DNA of 35,855 bases. Source: Deltaproteobacteria bacterium (GTDB taxonomy: Bacteria > Desulfobacterota > Desulfuromonadia > Desulfuromonadales > JAAYDE01). The notes under the pieces are model-generated. The model saw nothing but the letters and a program-made list of their open reading frames with translations. It made no database searches and had not been told where the DNA came from. The stretch covers positions 1 through 35,855 of the forward strand of contig JAFGOW010000051.1 of the NCBI GenBank assembly GCA_016926265.1, read 5' to 3'. Made by a program: the position numbers and the translations under genes. This document shows, piece by piece, positions 26,336 through 35,796 of this stretch. The first letter of the stretch is position 1; each line of letters opens with the position of its first letter.

Positions 26336-27781
26336 ATGCATTTTTTCTGGCCGAAATCGTTTCTTTTTTTGGTTCTGATCGGGTTTCTGGTGATTGCCCT
26401 GCCGCTTATCGCGGTTTTGGTCAGCGCTGAAATTTCCATGTATCGGCTGGCGGATCAGGGGGCCCGGACGGTTCTCAATTCGGTGTCCGTGACCCAGGAA
26501 AGCGCCAAACTGGTGGAGCAGGTCGTCAACCTGGAACGGATGGCGAGACAATACTCCGTTCTGAAGGATTCCCAGATCCTTTCCAATCTGGATGGAAAAC
26601 AAAAGGAGCTGTTGACCTCTCTCAATACCCTGGAACGGCTGATGGCGGCAACGAGCCAGAAGGAAAAACTGGCCGCCATCCTCCGCGGCGTGGAGGCCTT
26701 ATTCGGGGCCTTGCAGGACGCTCCTGGCGACGATCCGATGCTGAAGGGGGTTCTGGATGAATTTCCGTTATTGAATCAGCTGGCGCGGGGCATTCATCTG
26801 GAGAGCCAGAATCTGATCGTCCGGGACATCGGCCACATGATGGAGGCCTCCGAGGTAAAAAGGCGGGATCTCATTCTGCAGGCGTTTTTCTTTATTTGCC
26901 TGACGGTGGTTTCCATCATCGTTTTCTCCCGGCTGATTTCCCGCCCCATCGGGGAGATCGATCAGGGCATCCGCCGGCTTGGTGAAGGGGATTATGGAAA
27001 ACCCATCACCGTGACCGGCCCCAAGGATCTTGAGTTCCTGGGGAAACGTCTGGATTGGCTGCGGGAACGGCTGGGGGAGGTGGAAAAGGAAAAATCCAGG
27101 TTTTTGGCCCACGTCTCCCATGAACTCAAAACCCCGCTGGCCTCCATCCGCGAGGGATCCGAGCTGTTGTCGGAAGAATTGGTAGGGGATTTGAATGAAC
27201 AGCAGCGGGAGGTTTCCAAGATTCTTTGTAAAAACAGCATCCAGTTGCAGAAATTGATTGAAAATCTGCTCGGCTTCAGCGCCGAGCAGGCCAAACTTGC
27301 CTCCCTTTACTATCATCGTGTGAATCTGGAAGGAATAGTGGAGGAGGTACTGGAAGATCAGCATCCCGCGATTCTCAAAAAGGAGCTCAACGTCGAAACG
27401 GAACTGGAGGGGCCGGAGTTTCTGGGGGATCGGGACCGGGTCCGAATCGTGGTGGACAATCTGGTTTCCAATGCGGTTAAATTTACCCCGGCAGGAGGAA
27501 GCATCCTGCTGAAAAGCTTTCCCCAGGGCTCCATCGGCATCCTGGAAGTGGCCGATTCCGGGCCCGGAGTCCCCGAATCGGAGCGGGAAAAGATTTTTCA
27601 GCCTTTTTATCAGGGCGGTACCCCTTCCCATGGCTACATCAAAGGAACCGGCCTGGGTCTTTCCATCGTCAAGGAGTATGTTTCAGAACATGGCGGCCAG
27701 GTTTTCGTAGGCGAAAGCCAGTTGGGGGGCGCTTTGTTTCGGGTTTCTTTTCTTCTGGATCTGCAACAGCAATCGGTATGA
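26336..27781 (+). CDS. glrK: sensor histidine kinase GlrK/QseE-like
   Basis: Start at MHFFWPKSFLFLVLIGF. FLAHVSHELKTPLASIREGSELLSEELVGDLNEQQREVSKIL closely parallels E. coli GlrK (FLRHLSHELKTPLASMREGTELLADQVVGPLTPEQKEVVSIL). GTGLGLSIVKEYV HATPase motif. Confidence 0.92.
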   Translation: MHFFWPKSFLFLVLIGFLVIALPLIAVLVSAEISMYRLADQGARTVLNSVSVTQESAKLVEQVVNLERMARQYSVLKDSQILSNLDGKQKELLTSLNTLERLMAATSQKEKLAAILRGVEALFGALQDAPGDDPMLKGVLDEFPLLNQLARGIHLESQNLIVRDIGHMMEASEVKRRDLILQAFFFICLTVVSIIVFSRLISRPIGEIDQGIRRLGEGDYGKPITVTGPKDLEFLGKRLDWLRERLGEVEKEKSRFLAHVSHELKTPLASIREGSELLSEELVGDLNEQQREVSKILCKNSIQLQKLIENLLGFSAEQAKLASLYYHRVNLEGIVEEVLEDQHPAILKKELNVETELEGPEFLGDRDRVRIVVDNLVSNAVKFTPAGGSILLKSFPQGSIGILEVADSGPGVPESEREKIFQPFYQGGTPSHGYIKGTGLGLSIVKEYVSEHGGQVFVGESQLGGALFRVSFLLDLQQQSV

Positions 27782-28317
27782 CAAGAATACTGAAAATAGT
27801 GATTGGTTTGGCGCTGTCCTGGATGGTGGCAGGGTGCGGGATGTGGCGGGAATACATCCCCATGAAACCGGAAGCGGTGGAGTCCAGGGCTCATCAGGAA
27901 GAGTTGGGCCGCCTTCTGGCCCGCTTCGACCTCTTCATGACTCTGCCTCTGGAGAAACTATCCAGGGAATATGACGGCGCCCTTCTGGATCTGGCCGCCC
28001 ATCCGAATCCCGCGAACGGCCTGGAGGCGGCTTTTCTGCATGCTCTGCTGGGATGTCCCCAAAAAGGAGCCAAGCAGATCAAGGCAGCCATGAAGCAGTT
28101 TGAGGATCGGGGCTATGCGAACGATCGGAATGGGTTTCGGGGGGTGGCCGTCCTGGTGAACATGGCCCTGGGCCAGTTGCAGGAAAATGAGCGTCTCCGA
28201 ATCAAACTCAATGAAGAGAAAGAGTTTTCGGAAAGGTTGGCACACCAATTGAATGAACTCAAAAACATTGAAAAGATCATTTATGAACGTGAAAACCACA
28301 AACTCCAAAGTAAATGA
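27778..28317 (+). CDS. qseG: QseG/YfhG-like lipoprotein
   Basis: Lipobox LSWMVAGCG. C-terminal coiled-coil LNEEKEFSERLAHQLNELKNIEKIIYER resembles the YfhG C-terminus. Located between glrK and glrR, with ATGA overlap to glrK. Confidence 0.78.
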   Translation: MTRILKIVIGLALSWMVAGCGMWREYIPMKPEAVESRAHQEELGRLLARFDLFMTLPLEKLSREYDGALLDLAAHPNPANGLEAAFLHALLGCPQKGAKQIKAAMKQFEDRGYANDRNGFRGVAVLVNMALGQLQENERLRIKLNEEKEFSERLAHQLNELKNIEKIIYERENHKLQSK

Positions 28318-29695
28318 CGTGAAAAAACCCAGCTACCGGATTCTCCTGGTCGACGACGACACCGATATGCTGAGCCTGTTATCCATTCGGCTCAGCGGCG
28401 CGGGCTATGAGGTCAATGCCGTGGAGAGCGGCGAGGAGGCGCTGGCGAGGTTTTCTCTGTTCCGGCCTCATCTGGTGATCGCCGATCTGCGGATGGAAGG
28501 GATGGGCGGTTTGGCTCTGTTCGATGCCTTGCGGGAAACCAATTCCTCGGTGCCGGTCATCATCCTGACCGCACACGGTTCCATCCCCGAGGCGGTTCAA
28601 GCCACCCAGAAGGGGGTTTTTTCCTTCCTGACCAAACCCCTCAACAGCAAAAATCTGCTGCGGGACATCGAGAGGGCCATCGAATTGAGCGGGCACAACG
28701 GAGATGCTCCGTCTCTCAATGACGACAGTTGGAGAGCGGAGTTCATCACCCGCAGTCCCTTGATGGAAGATCTGCTCAGCAAGGTTTTTCTGACAGCCCA
28801 AAGTGGTTCCAGCGTTCTGATCCGGGGAGAGAGCGGCACCGGCAAGGAATTGCTTGCCAGGGCCATTCACCGCGCCAGCAACCGGGCCGGGAAACCATTT
28901 GTGGCCATCAACTGCGGCGCCATCCCGGACAGCCTTCTGGAATCCGAATTGTTCGGACACACCAAGGGCTCCTTTACCGGGGCGCTGCAGAACTATCCCG
29001 GCCTTTTCCGGTCGGCCAACGGCGGCACCCTGTTTCTGGACGAGATCGCTGACATGCCGCTTCAGCTTCAGGTCAAGCTGTTGAGGGTGCTGCAGGAAAA
29101 GCAGGTGCGCCCGATCGGCGCCACCGAGGCTTTTTCGGTGGATGTCCGGATCATCTCGGCCACGCATCGCAATATCGAGGATGAGATCAAGGCGGGGACT
29201 TTCCGCGAGGATCTGTACTACCGTCTCAATGTCGTCCAGTTGAATATTCCCTCCCTGGCTGAACGCCGCGAAGATATTCCCTTGTTGGCGACCCACTTTC
29301 TGAAGACGCTTTCCCGGAAAGCGGGGAAGACCATCAACGGCTTTTCCCCCGAGGCCATGGAACTGATGCTGCATGCTCCCTGGCCGGGCAATATCCGGCA
29401 GTTGCTGAATGTGGTGGAACAGGCGGTGGCTCTTTCGACCTCCGCTGTGGTGCCCGCCGATCTGCTGTCCAACGCCTTGGAGGAGAACAGCGAGAAGATT
29501 CCTCCGTTTTGCGAGGCGCGGAAGAAGTTCGAACAGGAATATCTGGTGCGTCTGCTGAAAATCACCAATGGCAAAGTCAGTCAGGCGGCGCGCTTGGCGG
29601 GAAGAAACCGGACGGAATTTTACAAGCTTTTGAATCGCCACCATATTGTTCCCAGCCTTTTCAAGGAGTTCGAAGGCCACGGATTCAATTTATAG
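28283..29695 (+). CDS. glrR: sigma54-dependent response regulator GlrR/QseF-like
   Basis: REC domain (VVIADLRMEGMGG; VIILTAHGSIPEAVQATQKGVFSFLTKPL), AAA+ (GESGTGKELLARAIH; GAFTGA-equivalent GSFTGALQN), HTH (VSQAARLAGRNRTEFYKLLNRHHI). Near-identical motif layout to E. coli GlrR. Exact start uncertain (28283 or GTG 28319). Confidence 0.93.
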   Translation: MNVKTTNSKVNDVKKPSYRILLVDDDTDMLSLLSIRLSGAGYEVNAVESGEEALARFSLFRPHLVIADLRMEGMGGLALFDALRETNSSVPVIILTAHGSIPEAVQATQKGVFSFLTKPLNSKNLLRDIERAIELSGHNGDAPSLNDDSWRAEFITRSPLMEDLLSKVFLTAQSGSSVLIRGESGTGKELLARAIHRASNRAGKPFVAINCGAIPDSLLESELFGHTKGSFTGALQNYPGLFRSANGGTLFLDEIADMPLQLQVKLLRVLQEKQVRPIGATEAFSVDVRIISATHRNIEDEIKAGTFREDLYYRLNVVQLNIPSLAERREDIPLLATHFLKTLSRKAGKTINGFSPEAMELMLHAPWPGNIRQLLNVVEQAVALSTSAVVPADLLSNALEENSEKIPPFCEARKKFEQEYLVRLLKITNGKVSQAARLAGRNRTEFYKLLNRHHIVPSLFKEFEGHGFNL

Positions 29696-29952
29696 GAATG
29701 GGGCGGAGCAACGGCGTGGTGTCAGGGAAAAAGATGGAAAAATTCTCCGGGTCTCCAATCGACGACTGAGATGGGGCCGGTTTTACGGGGAAAATAATCG
29801 AAAGGCGATATCTCTGTCTCCTTTTAACGACAAATCGAGGCAGGATAAAAAATTTATTTGAATTTTCGGCAGTTTTGATTAAGTTTCTGGGAGGGCCAGG
29901 TTGTTCCCTGTTTTAATGCGAAATTTTTTCCGATGAGGCTATTGCGGCAATC

Positions 29953-30465
29953 ATGATTCGCACCTTGATCGTTTTGGCCCTTGGGGTTTTCATGGCTTTG
30001 GTGGTTTATGCCGGCCAGACCGGCTTTGACGGCGAGAAGCGGGATGGCGCGCCGTCCCCAAGCCGCCGGATTCACGAAAGCCAGGTCAGAGGATACGATT
30101 TTTCCTACCGGATGGTTCAAACCCCCGGGCCGTCGGTATTTTATCAGCAGGTGCCCTACCAGTTGACTTCATCTCCCCAAATGGGTATTTCTAGGAACCG
30201 GGAAAAATCGCAACTGGTTCTTTTCATCACCGACTCGGATGGGAAAGAGGTCATGGACGCCAAGGTCAAATATCGGATCATGGGTCCTCGGAAGGAGACC
30301 CTCGAATCGGGAGGTTTTCCCCTTAAAGGGGGTTATGCCGCCGGCATCTATTGTACCGAGCCGGGAACCTATAAAATCGAAGCCGAGATTGAGCTGACCG
30401 ATAAACATAAGGTGCTGGTGGACCGTTTCGCTTTTTTCAATCAGCTCCAGACCACGGAACATTGA
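29953..30465 (+). CDS. secreted protein of unknown function, C-terminal Ig-like/YtkA-like fold suspected
   Basis: 170 aa with signal peptide (MIRTLIVLALGVFMALVVYAGQ). KSQLVLFITDSDGKEVMDAKVKYRIMGP...GTYKIEAEIELTDKHKVLVDRFAF has a beta-sandwich-like pattern. Confidence 0.7.
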   Translation: MIRTLIVLALGVFMALVVYAGQTGFDGEKRDGAPSPSRRIHESQVRGYDFSYRMVQTPGPSVFYQQVPYQLTSSPQMGISRNREKSQLVLFITDSDGKEVMDAKVKYRIMGPRKETLESGGFPLKGGYAAGIYCTEPGTYKIEAEIELTDKHKVLVDRFAFFNQLQTTEH

Positions 30466-30507
30466 CAATTCAGGGAAGAACGGTTGATCTAAGGGAGGGG
30501 CAGGGAA

Positions 30508-30768
30508 ATGGAGAAACTGGGAAGATACCTTTTGCTGGGAAGTTTGCTGCTGGCAGTATTCCTCGGCTACCAGGTCATCACCTATTTTGGCGTCAAACTC
30601 GGGGTGGGGGTGATTTCCTTCCTGTTCGTCGGAGGCATTGCCCTGAGTCTGGTGATGTCGGGCAACAACCCCACGGAAGACGATTATATTATCGATAACT
30701 TTATTGAGGATTCCCCTGATTGCCTGTTGGGAAAACAGGGGCGGCATCAAAAAAGAGACGTATTCTGA
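30508..30768 (+). CDS. small membrane protein, hypothetical
   Basis: 86 aa with two hydrophobic helices (LLLGSLLLAVFLGYQVITYFGVKLGVGVISFLFVGGIALSLVM). AGGGAGGGGCAGGG SD-like tract upstream. Confidence 0.65.
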   Translation: MEKLGRYLLLGSLLLAVFLGYQVITYFGVKLGVGVISFLFVGGIALSLVMSGNNPTEDDYIIDNFIEDSPDCLLGKQGRHQKRDVF

Positions 30769-31007
30769 TCGAACGCTCTTCGGTTTTATGGTTTGTGGAC
30801 ATCTTTTCGCCCCCCCCTGAGGACTGGTCTTTCGTGTGACGGGATCGGCCTTGATTTTCCCTCCCCCCCGGCGCCGAATCTCTCCCATGCCTCATTCCGG
30901 ATTTCGCTGACAACCCAGAAATGTTATAAGACCGGGGGGTATTGCTCCCCGTTGTTTTTCGCTGTTTCCTCGGAATTTAAATCCTTTCCAGGAAGGAGAA
31001 TCACTCC

Positions 31008-31697
31008 ATGCATTTCGCGCGACTCGGTTTAGGCATGGTTTTGGTGTTGGGCGCGGCGGCTCCGATCTTCGCCGGAACGGTCTATGTTTCCGATCAGATC
31101 CTTATCACCTTGCGAACCGGCCAAAGCACGGGATCCCAAATGATCCGCACCATCAAAACCGACACCCCGCTGGAGGTTTTGGAAAAAGGAAAGGACTATT
31201 TTCGGGTCCGGACTCCGGAAGGGGAGGAAGGGTATGTCCTGAGCCAATATGTCACCTATAACATTCCCAAATCGGCGGTCATAGCGCAACTGACCGGAAA
31301 AGTGACGCAACTCCAGAAAATGGTTGACAATCTTCAGAGTAAAGGGAATGATTTGGAACAGCGTTTAGGGGTGCTGAAAGGGCAGGAGGAGGTTTTGCGG
31401 GGGCAGCTTGCGGAGACCGAACGCCGGCGCCTGGAGACCCAGCGGGAACTGGAGAAGGTTAACACCGAATTCGCCGCTTTGCGGGCGTCATCCGAAAGCG
31501 TCGTGGAAGTGGTTTCGGAGCGGGACCGGCTGGCGGAGGAAAACCAGCGATTGGGCGCCAGCCTGAAGAAGGTCGAAGCCGAAAACGCCGATCTGTTCCG
31601 TTCCGCGGCTATCAAATGGTTTCTGGCCGGCGGCGGTGTTCTGGCCGGCGGATGGGTACTCGGAAAGATGTCCAGGAAGAAAAGGAGCCCCTACTGA
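31008..31697 (+). CDS. TIGR04211/YgiM-like SH3 domain protein with coiled-coil and C-terminal TM
   Basis: 229 aa. Signal peptide, VYVSDQILITLRTGQSTGSQMIRTIKTDTPLEVLEKGKDYFRVRTPEGEEGYVLSQYV (SH3), coiled-coil, then AIKWFLAGGGVLAGGWVLGKMSRKKRS. Confidence 0.9.
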   Translation: MHFARLGLGMVLVLGAAAPIFAGTVYVSDQILITLRTGQSTGSQMIRTIKTDTPLEVLEKGKDYFRVRTPEGEEGYVLSQYVTYNIPKSAVIAQLTGKVTQLQKMVDNLQSKGNDLEQRLGVLKGQEEVLRGQLAETERRRLETQRELEKVNTEFAALRASSESVVEVVSERDRLAEENQRLGASLKKVEAENADLFRSAAIKWFLAGGGVLAGGWVLGKMSRKKRSPY

Positions 31698-31733
31698 TGG
31701 TCCCTGCAGGTTCCCACTGTCGGCGCGTCGCTG

Positions 31734-31772
31734 AAAGGCCGCGCCTTGGGCTCTAGGGAGCCGGCCTTTTTT
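31734..31772 (+). terminator. Rho-independent terminator, compound hairpin
   Basis: AAAGGCCG (31734-31741) pairs with CGGCCTTT (31762-31769), followed by T-run. Internal hairpin GGCTC-TAGG-GAGCC. Confidence 0.8.
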
Positions 31773-31937
31773 AAATATTTTTGAAAAGCGAGTGTGCTCC
31801 AAAATCCTCGCGATTTTTCCAAGAAAACCGAATCCATGTTTTTCAGCGACCTTTTTGAGCCTTAAACGGCTATTCCCCTCCCAAGCTCACACCTGTTTCC
31901 CCTTGGCGAGACGGCAGCTGATTTTCTCAAGGCCATC

Positions 31938-33728
31938 ATGAAAAATTCCAGAAAAGACATGCTTTCCCAACGGCTCATTCCCCTCGGGTTGGTGGTCTTG
32001 TTGGGGATCACCTTTTCCGTGGCGGCTTTTGTGGTGGTCCGGGAAAAAGAGCTGGAGACGATTCGGGGCGATTTTGGCCTGGCCGCGAAAAACCTGACGA
32101 CGGATCTGCGCCGGCGGCTGGAAAACAACCTGGACACCCTTCCCCTGATTCGGGCTCTTTTCCATGGTTCCGAATTTGTGACCAGGGAGGAATTCGCCGA
32201 GTTCGTCAAACCGATTCTGTCCCGGAATCCCCATATCGTTTCGCTCGGCTGGATCCAGGCCGTCAGCCACAGCCAGTGGCCCGAATTTCTCCGCGCCATG
32301 GAAGGGGAGGGGTTTGTCGCCCAGAAAAACCTGGGCCAAAAACAGTCGGACCTCCCCGACCATTTTCCCATCTGCTATCTGGAGGGAAGATCCTGCTCCC
32401 GGCTGGTGCCGGGGGCTGATCTGGCCTTGCAGGCCGAAATCCTGGCAGCCTTGAAAAACGCCGCGGCGCAGGGGAAGGAAACCTCGGTCCCCTACCCTGG
32501 CGCCGACGAAGCCAATGGGGGCTCCTATCTGTTCTTTCTTCCCGTCTTTGGGAAAAATCTCTTTTCCGGGAGTTCCCCCGGTTCCGAGGATACCCTGGGG
32601 GGGGTCATTTTCGGACTGTTTCCCATGCAGGGGGTCGTCAAGGAGATCGTCTCCCGTTATGAGGGCTCAGGGGTTTCCGCCGTTCTTTACGATGGGGAGC
32701 GTTTCCAGCGGGAAGCCGACGCCAAGGCAATCGATAACGGCAAACGAAGAAGGCTTTCCAATGTGGAAACCTTCTCCCTGGCTGATCGGGAGTTGGTGGT
32801 TGTGGCTCAGACCCTGCCCGGCTTTATTGGCCGCAGGATGTCGTGGCATCCCGAGGCGACCCTGATTGTCGGGTTGCTGATGACGACCCTTCTTCTGACT
32901 TACCTGGTCACCACCTTCCGGCGCTCCTCCCAGGTGGAGCTGTTGGCGGAAAAACTCTCCGCCGAGGTGGCTGAACGCAAGCGGGTGGCCGAGGCCCGCG
33001 AGAGGCTGGTATTGGAGCTGGAAGCCAAGAACGCCGAACTGGAGCGTTTTACCTATACGGTTTCCCATGACCTCAAAAGCCCCCTGATCACCATCCGGGG
33101 CTTCACCGGCCTGCTCGCCAAGGACGCGGAAAAGGGGGACATGGTCCGGGTTTCCGGCGACGTCGATCAGATCAAGCGCGCCACCGACAAGATGCAGCAG
33201 CTTCTGGAGGAACTCCTTGAACTGTCGCGGATCGGGCGCCTGGTCAACCCGTCCAAAAATATCTCCCTCGCCGACCTTGCCCGGGAGGCTGTGGAGATGC
33301 TCTCCGGCAGGATTTCGAAGGGGAAGGTGGACGTGACGATACAGCCGGGCCTGCCGACGGTTTTCGGGGATCGGCCGCGGCTGTTGGAGGTCTTTCAGAA
33401 TCTAATCGACAACGCGGTCAAATTCATGGGGGATCAGCCGGCGCCCCACATCGAGATCGGGGTGGAAAACAGGGGGAAAGAGGTGCTCTGCTTTGTCCGG
33501 GACAACGGCATCGGCATCCATCCTCGCTACCAGAGCAAAGTTTTCGGCCTTTTCGAGCGGCTGGACCAGAATCTCGAAGGGACCGGCATCGGCCTGGCCT
33601 TGGTGCAGCGGATAATCAATTACCACGGCGGGCGGATCTGGATCGAATCCGAAGGAGAGGGTAAGGGATCGACTTTTATCTTCTCATTGCCATCAGAAAC
33701 GAAAGAGGACAAGGCAGATGAAAATTAA
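31938..33728 (+). CDS. CHASE-domain sensor histidine kinase
   Basis: 596 aa. TM, FVTREEFAEFVKPILSRNPHIVSLGWIQAVSHSQW...FPICYLEGR (CHASE), TM, ELERFTYTVSHDLKSPLITIRGF (HisKA), DNAVKF...GTGIGLALVQRII (HATPase). Confidence 0.92.
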   Translation: MKNSRKDMLSQRLIPLGLVVLLGITFSVAAFVVVREKELETIRGDFGLAAKNLTTDLRRRLENNLDTLPLIRALFHGSEFVTREEFAEFVKPILSRNPHIVSLGWIQAVSHSQWPEFLRAMEGEGFVAQKNLGQKQSDLPDHFPICYLEGRSCSRLVPGADLALQAEILAALKNAAAQGKETSVPYPGADEANGGSYLFFLPVFGKNLFSGSSPGSEDTLGGVIFGLFPMQGVVKEIVSRYEGSGVSAVLYDGERFQREADAKAIDNGKRRRLSNVETFSLADRELVVVAQTLPGFIGRRMSWHPEATLIVGLLMTTLLLTYLVTTFRRSSQVELLAEKLSAEVAERKRVAEARERLVLELEAKNAELERFTYTVSHDLKSPLITIRGFTGLLAKDAEKGDMVRVSGDVDQIKRATDKMQQLLEELLELSRIGRLVNPSKNISLADLAREAVEMLSGRISKGKVDVTIQPGLPTVFGDRPRLLEVFQNLIDNAVKFMGDQPAPHIEIGVENRGKEVLCFVRDNGIGIHPRYQSKVFGLFERLDQNLEGTGIGLALVQRIINYHGGRIWIESEGEGKGSTFIFSLPSETKEDKADEN

Positions 33729-34179
33729 TGGTGAAATCAAAGGGGAACCGCTGACTATATTGTTGGTGGAGGACAATCCGGCTCATGCCGAACTGGTGAT
33801 GCGCAGCTTTGAAAGCCAACGGGTCGCCAACAAGATTTTTCATGTCTGGGACGGAGAGGAGGCCCTCGACTATCTGTTTCGGCGCGGCAACTATGAAAAC
33901 CCCCAAAAATGCCCGCGCCCCAATGTCGTGCTGCTGGATCTCCGCCTGCCCAAAATCGATGGGCTCGAAGTACTCCGCGAGATCAAGAGCGCCGAAGGGC
34001 TGAAACGGATTCCGGTGGTGATTCTGACCACCTCCCAGGCGGAAATCGACGCCTCCCGCGCCTATGACTACCATGCCAACAGCTATCTGATCAAACCCCT
34101 TGATTTCGAGCTGTTCACCAAGCTGATGGAAGAATTGGGATTCTACTGGCTGGGGTGGAACTATAATCCCTGGTCATGA
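33718..34179 (+). CDS. Rcp1-type single-domain response regulator
   Basis: 153 aa. LLVEDNPAHAELVMRSFESQRVANKIFHVWDGEEALDYLFRRGNYENPQKCPRPNVVLLDLRLPKIDGLEVLREIK. Overlaps the HK 3' end. Confidence 0.93.
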   Translation: MKINGEIKGEPLTILLVEDNPAHAELVMRSFESQRVANKIFHVWDGEEALDYLFRRGNYENPQKCPRPNVVLLDLRLPKIDGLEVLREIKSAEGLKRIPVVILTTSQAEIDASRAYDYHANSYLIKPLDFELFTKLMEELGFYWLGWNYNPWS

Positions 34180-34207
34180 GGGACGTATTCAGGCTCTTTG
34201 AAAAAGC

Positions 34208-35698
34208 GTGTCCGTTGTGATGGATATCCTACTGGTTGAAGATGAACACGCCCATGTCGAGCTGATCCGGAGGGCTTTCGAGGACTGCGGCGACGCCTTC
34301 AGTTTGACGGTGGCCAACACCCTGAAGGATGCCTCCTGGTTGCTGACGGAGAAGCAATTCGACCTGGTGCTGTTCGACTTCCTGCTTCCCGACGGGAAGG
34401 GAACCGAGCTGCTGCGCGACGGCGAGCGGGCTTTTTCCTGCCCCTTCGTGCTCATGACCAGTCATGGGGACGAGAAGCTGGCCGTGGAAGCTCTGAAAGC
34501 AGGCGCCCTCGACTATGTGGTCAAGTCGGCGGAAACCTTTCTGACGATGCCGAAACTGGTGGAACGGGCGCTGCGGGAATGGAAGCTCGTCCAGGAACGC
34601 CGACAGGCCGAGGAGGCGTTGCGGCAGAGCGAGGAGAAATTCCGCGCCATTGCCGACTACAGCTTCGACCTCGGGGTCTGGTTCGGAGTCAACGGCGAGT
34701 TGTTGTGGGCCAATCGCGCCATCGAACGTTTTACCGGCCGCACCTTCGAGGAATGCCGGGAGCTGGCCGACCATCTGTTCGCATCCATCCATGATGAGGA
34801 CCGGGAAGCGATCAAGGAAGCGATGATGACGGCGCTGGCCGAGAAATCGTCGGGAAACAATGTCCCCTTCCGGATGCGGCACCGGCAGGGAAGCCAGCGC
34901 TGGGTTTCGGTTTCATGGCTGCCGATTTACAGCATGAAAAACGAATACCTGGGGATTCGCGCCAACATCCGGGACATCCATGAATTGAAAAGGGCTTTGG
35001 AAAACCTGGAGGAAGCCAACCATGAGCTGGATGCCTTCGTCTATACGGTCTCCCATGACCTGAGGACGCCGCTGACCCCCATCATCGGCTTCGCGCAGTT
35101 GCTGGAGGAGCGTTTCCTGGACCGGCTCGACGACAGCGGCCGGGAGATGATCTCCTGTATCGAGCAGCAGGGCAGGAATATGCTGGCCTTGCTGGAGGAT
35201 TTGCTGCGGCTGGCCCGCGCCGGCTATCTGGAGCGCCCGGCGGAGCCGGTCGATACCGGGGCGGTGGTGCGGGAGGTGATTCTGGAGTTTTGCCACCAGA
35301 TTCAGCAGGAGGGGATCGAGATCAAGCAGGTTCCCCTCCCCCACGCCCAGGTCCCCAAGACCCTGCTCAAGCAGGTCTTTGAGAACCTGATCCAGAATGC
35401 CATCCTCTACGCCGGCAAGACCGGGAGCCCCATCGAAATCGGCGGGGAAAAATCGAACGGCAAGCTCCGGTATTTTGTGCGCGATCATGGGCCGGGGGTT
35501 CCCGCTGCCGAGCGTAAGCGGATTTTCGACGTTTTTTCGAGAGGTTCGGGGGAAAAGAAAACCGGCGGCACCGGCGTCGGCCTCGCCACGGTCCGGAAAA
35601 TCGCCCGTCAATACGGAGGCTTCGCCTGGGTCGAGGAAACCCCCGGCGGGGGCGCCACCTTCTGGCTGACGGTGGATGAAACCGGTCCGCTGGATTGA
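34208..35698 (+). CDS. REC-PAS-histidine kinase hybrid
   Basis: 496 aa (GTG start 34208; ATG at 34220 possible). REC (ILLVEDEHAHVELIRRAF, LVLFDFLLPDGKG), PAS (EEKFRAIADYSFDLGVWFG), HisKA (DAFVYTVSHDLRTPLTPIIGFAQLLEE), HATPase (GTGVGLATVRKI). Confidence 0.92.
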   Translation: MSVVMDILLVEDEHAHVELIRRAFEDCGDAFSLTVANTLKDASWLLTEKQFDLVLFDFLLPDGKGTELLRDGERAFSCPFVLMTSHGDEKLAVEALKAGALDYVVKSAETFLTMPKLVERALREWKLVQERRQAEEALRQSEEKFRAIADYSFDLGVWFGVNGELLWANRAIERFTGRTFEECRELADHLFASIHDEDREAIKEAMMTALAEKSSGNNVPFRMRHRQGSQRWVSVSWLPIYSMKNEYLGIRANIRDIHELKRALENLEEANHELDAFVYTVSHDLRTPLTPIIGFAQLLEERFLDRLDDSGREMISCIEQQGRNMLALLEDLLRLARAGYLERPAEPVDTGAVVREVILEFCHQIQQEGIEIKQVPLPHAQVPKTLLKQVFENLIQNAILYAGKTGSPIEIGGEKSNGKLRYFVRDHGPGVPAAERKRIFDVFSRGSGEKKTGGTGVGLATVRKIARQYGGFAWVEETPGGGATFWLTVDETGPLD

Positions 35699-35749
35699 TT
35701 TTTTGAGTTCAGCCGGTTTAAAATTACACTGTTTCAAACATCCGGATCG

Positions 35750-35770
35750 CGGGCCTTGCGGCCCGTTTTT
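35750..35770 (+). terminator. Rho-independent terminator
   Basis: CGGGCC-TTGC-GGCCCG followed by TTTTT, between the REC-PAS-HK gene and prfC. Confidence 0.75.
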
Positions 35771-35796
35771 CGTTGCAAGGGGGAGCGGGAAAATCC

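Noticed and set aside
28379-29680. 433-aa - strand ORF opposite glrR
   Set aside because: Antisense shadow of a well-supported sigma54 regulator.
30796-30811. Possible sigma54 (-24/-12) promoter TGGACATCTTTTCGCC upstream of the SH3 gene
   Set aside because: Has GG-N10-GC spacing but otherwise poorly matches TGGCAC-N5-TTGC, and it is about 200 nt from the gene.
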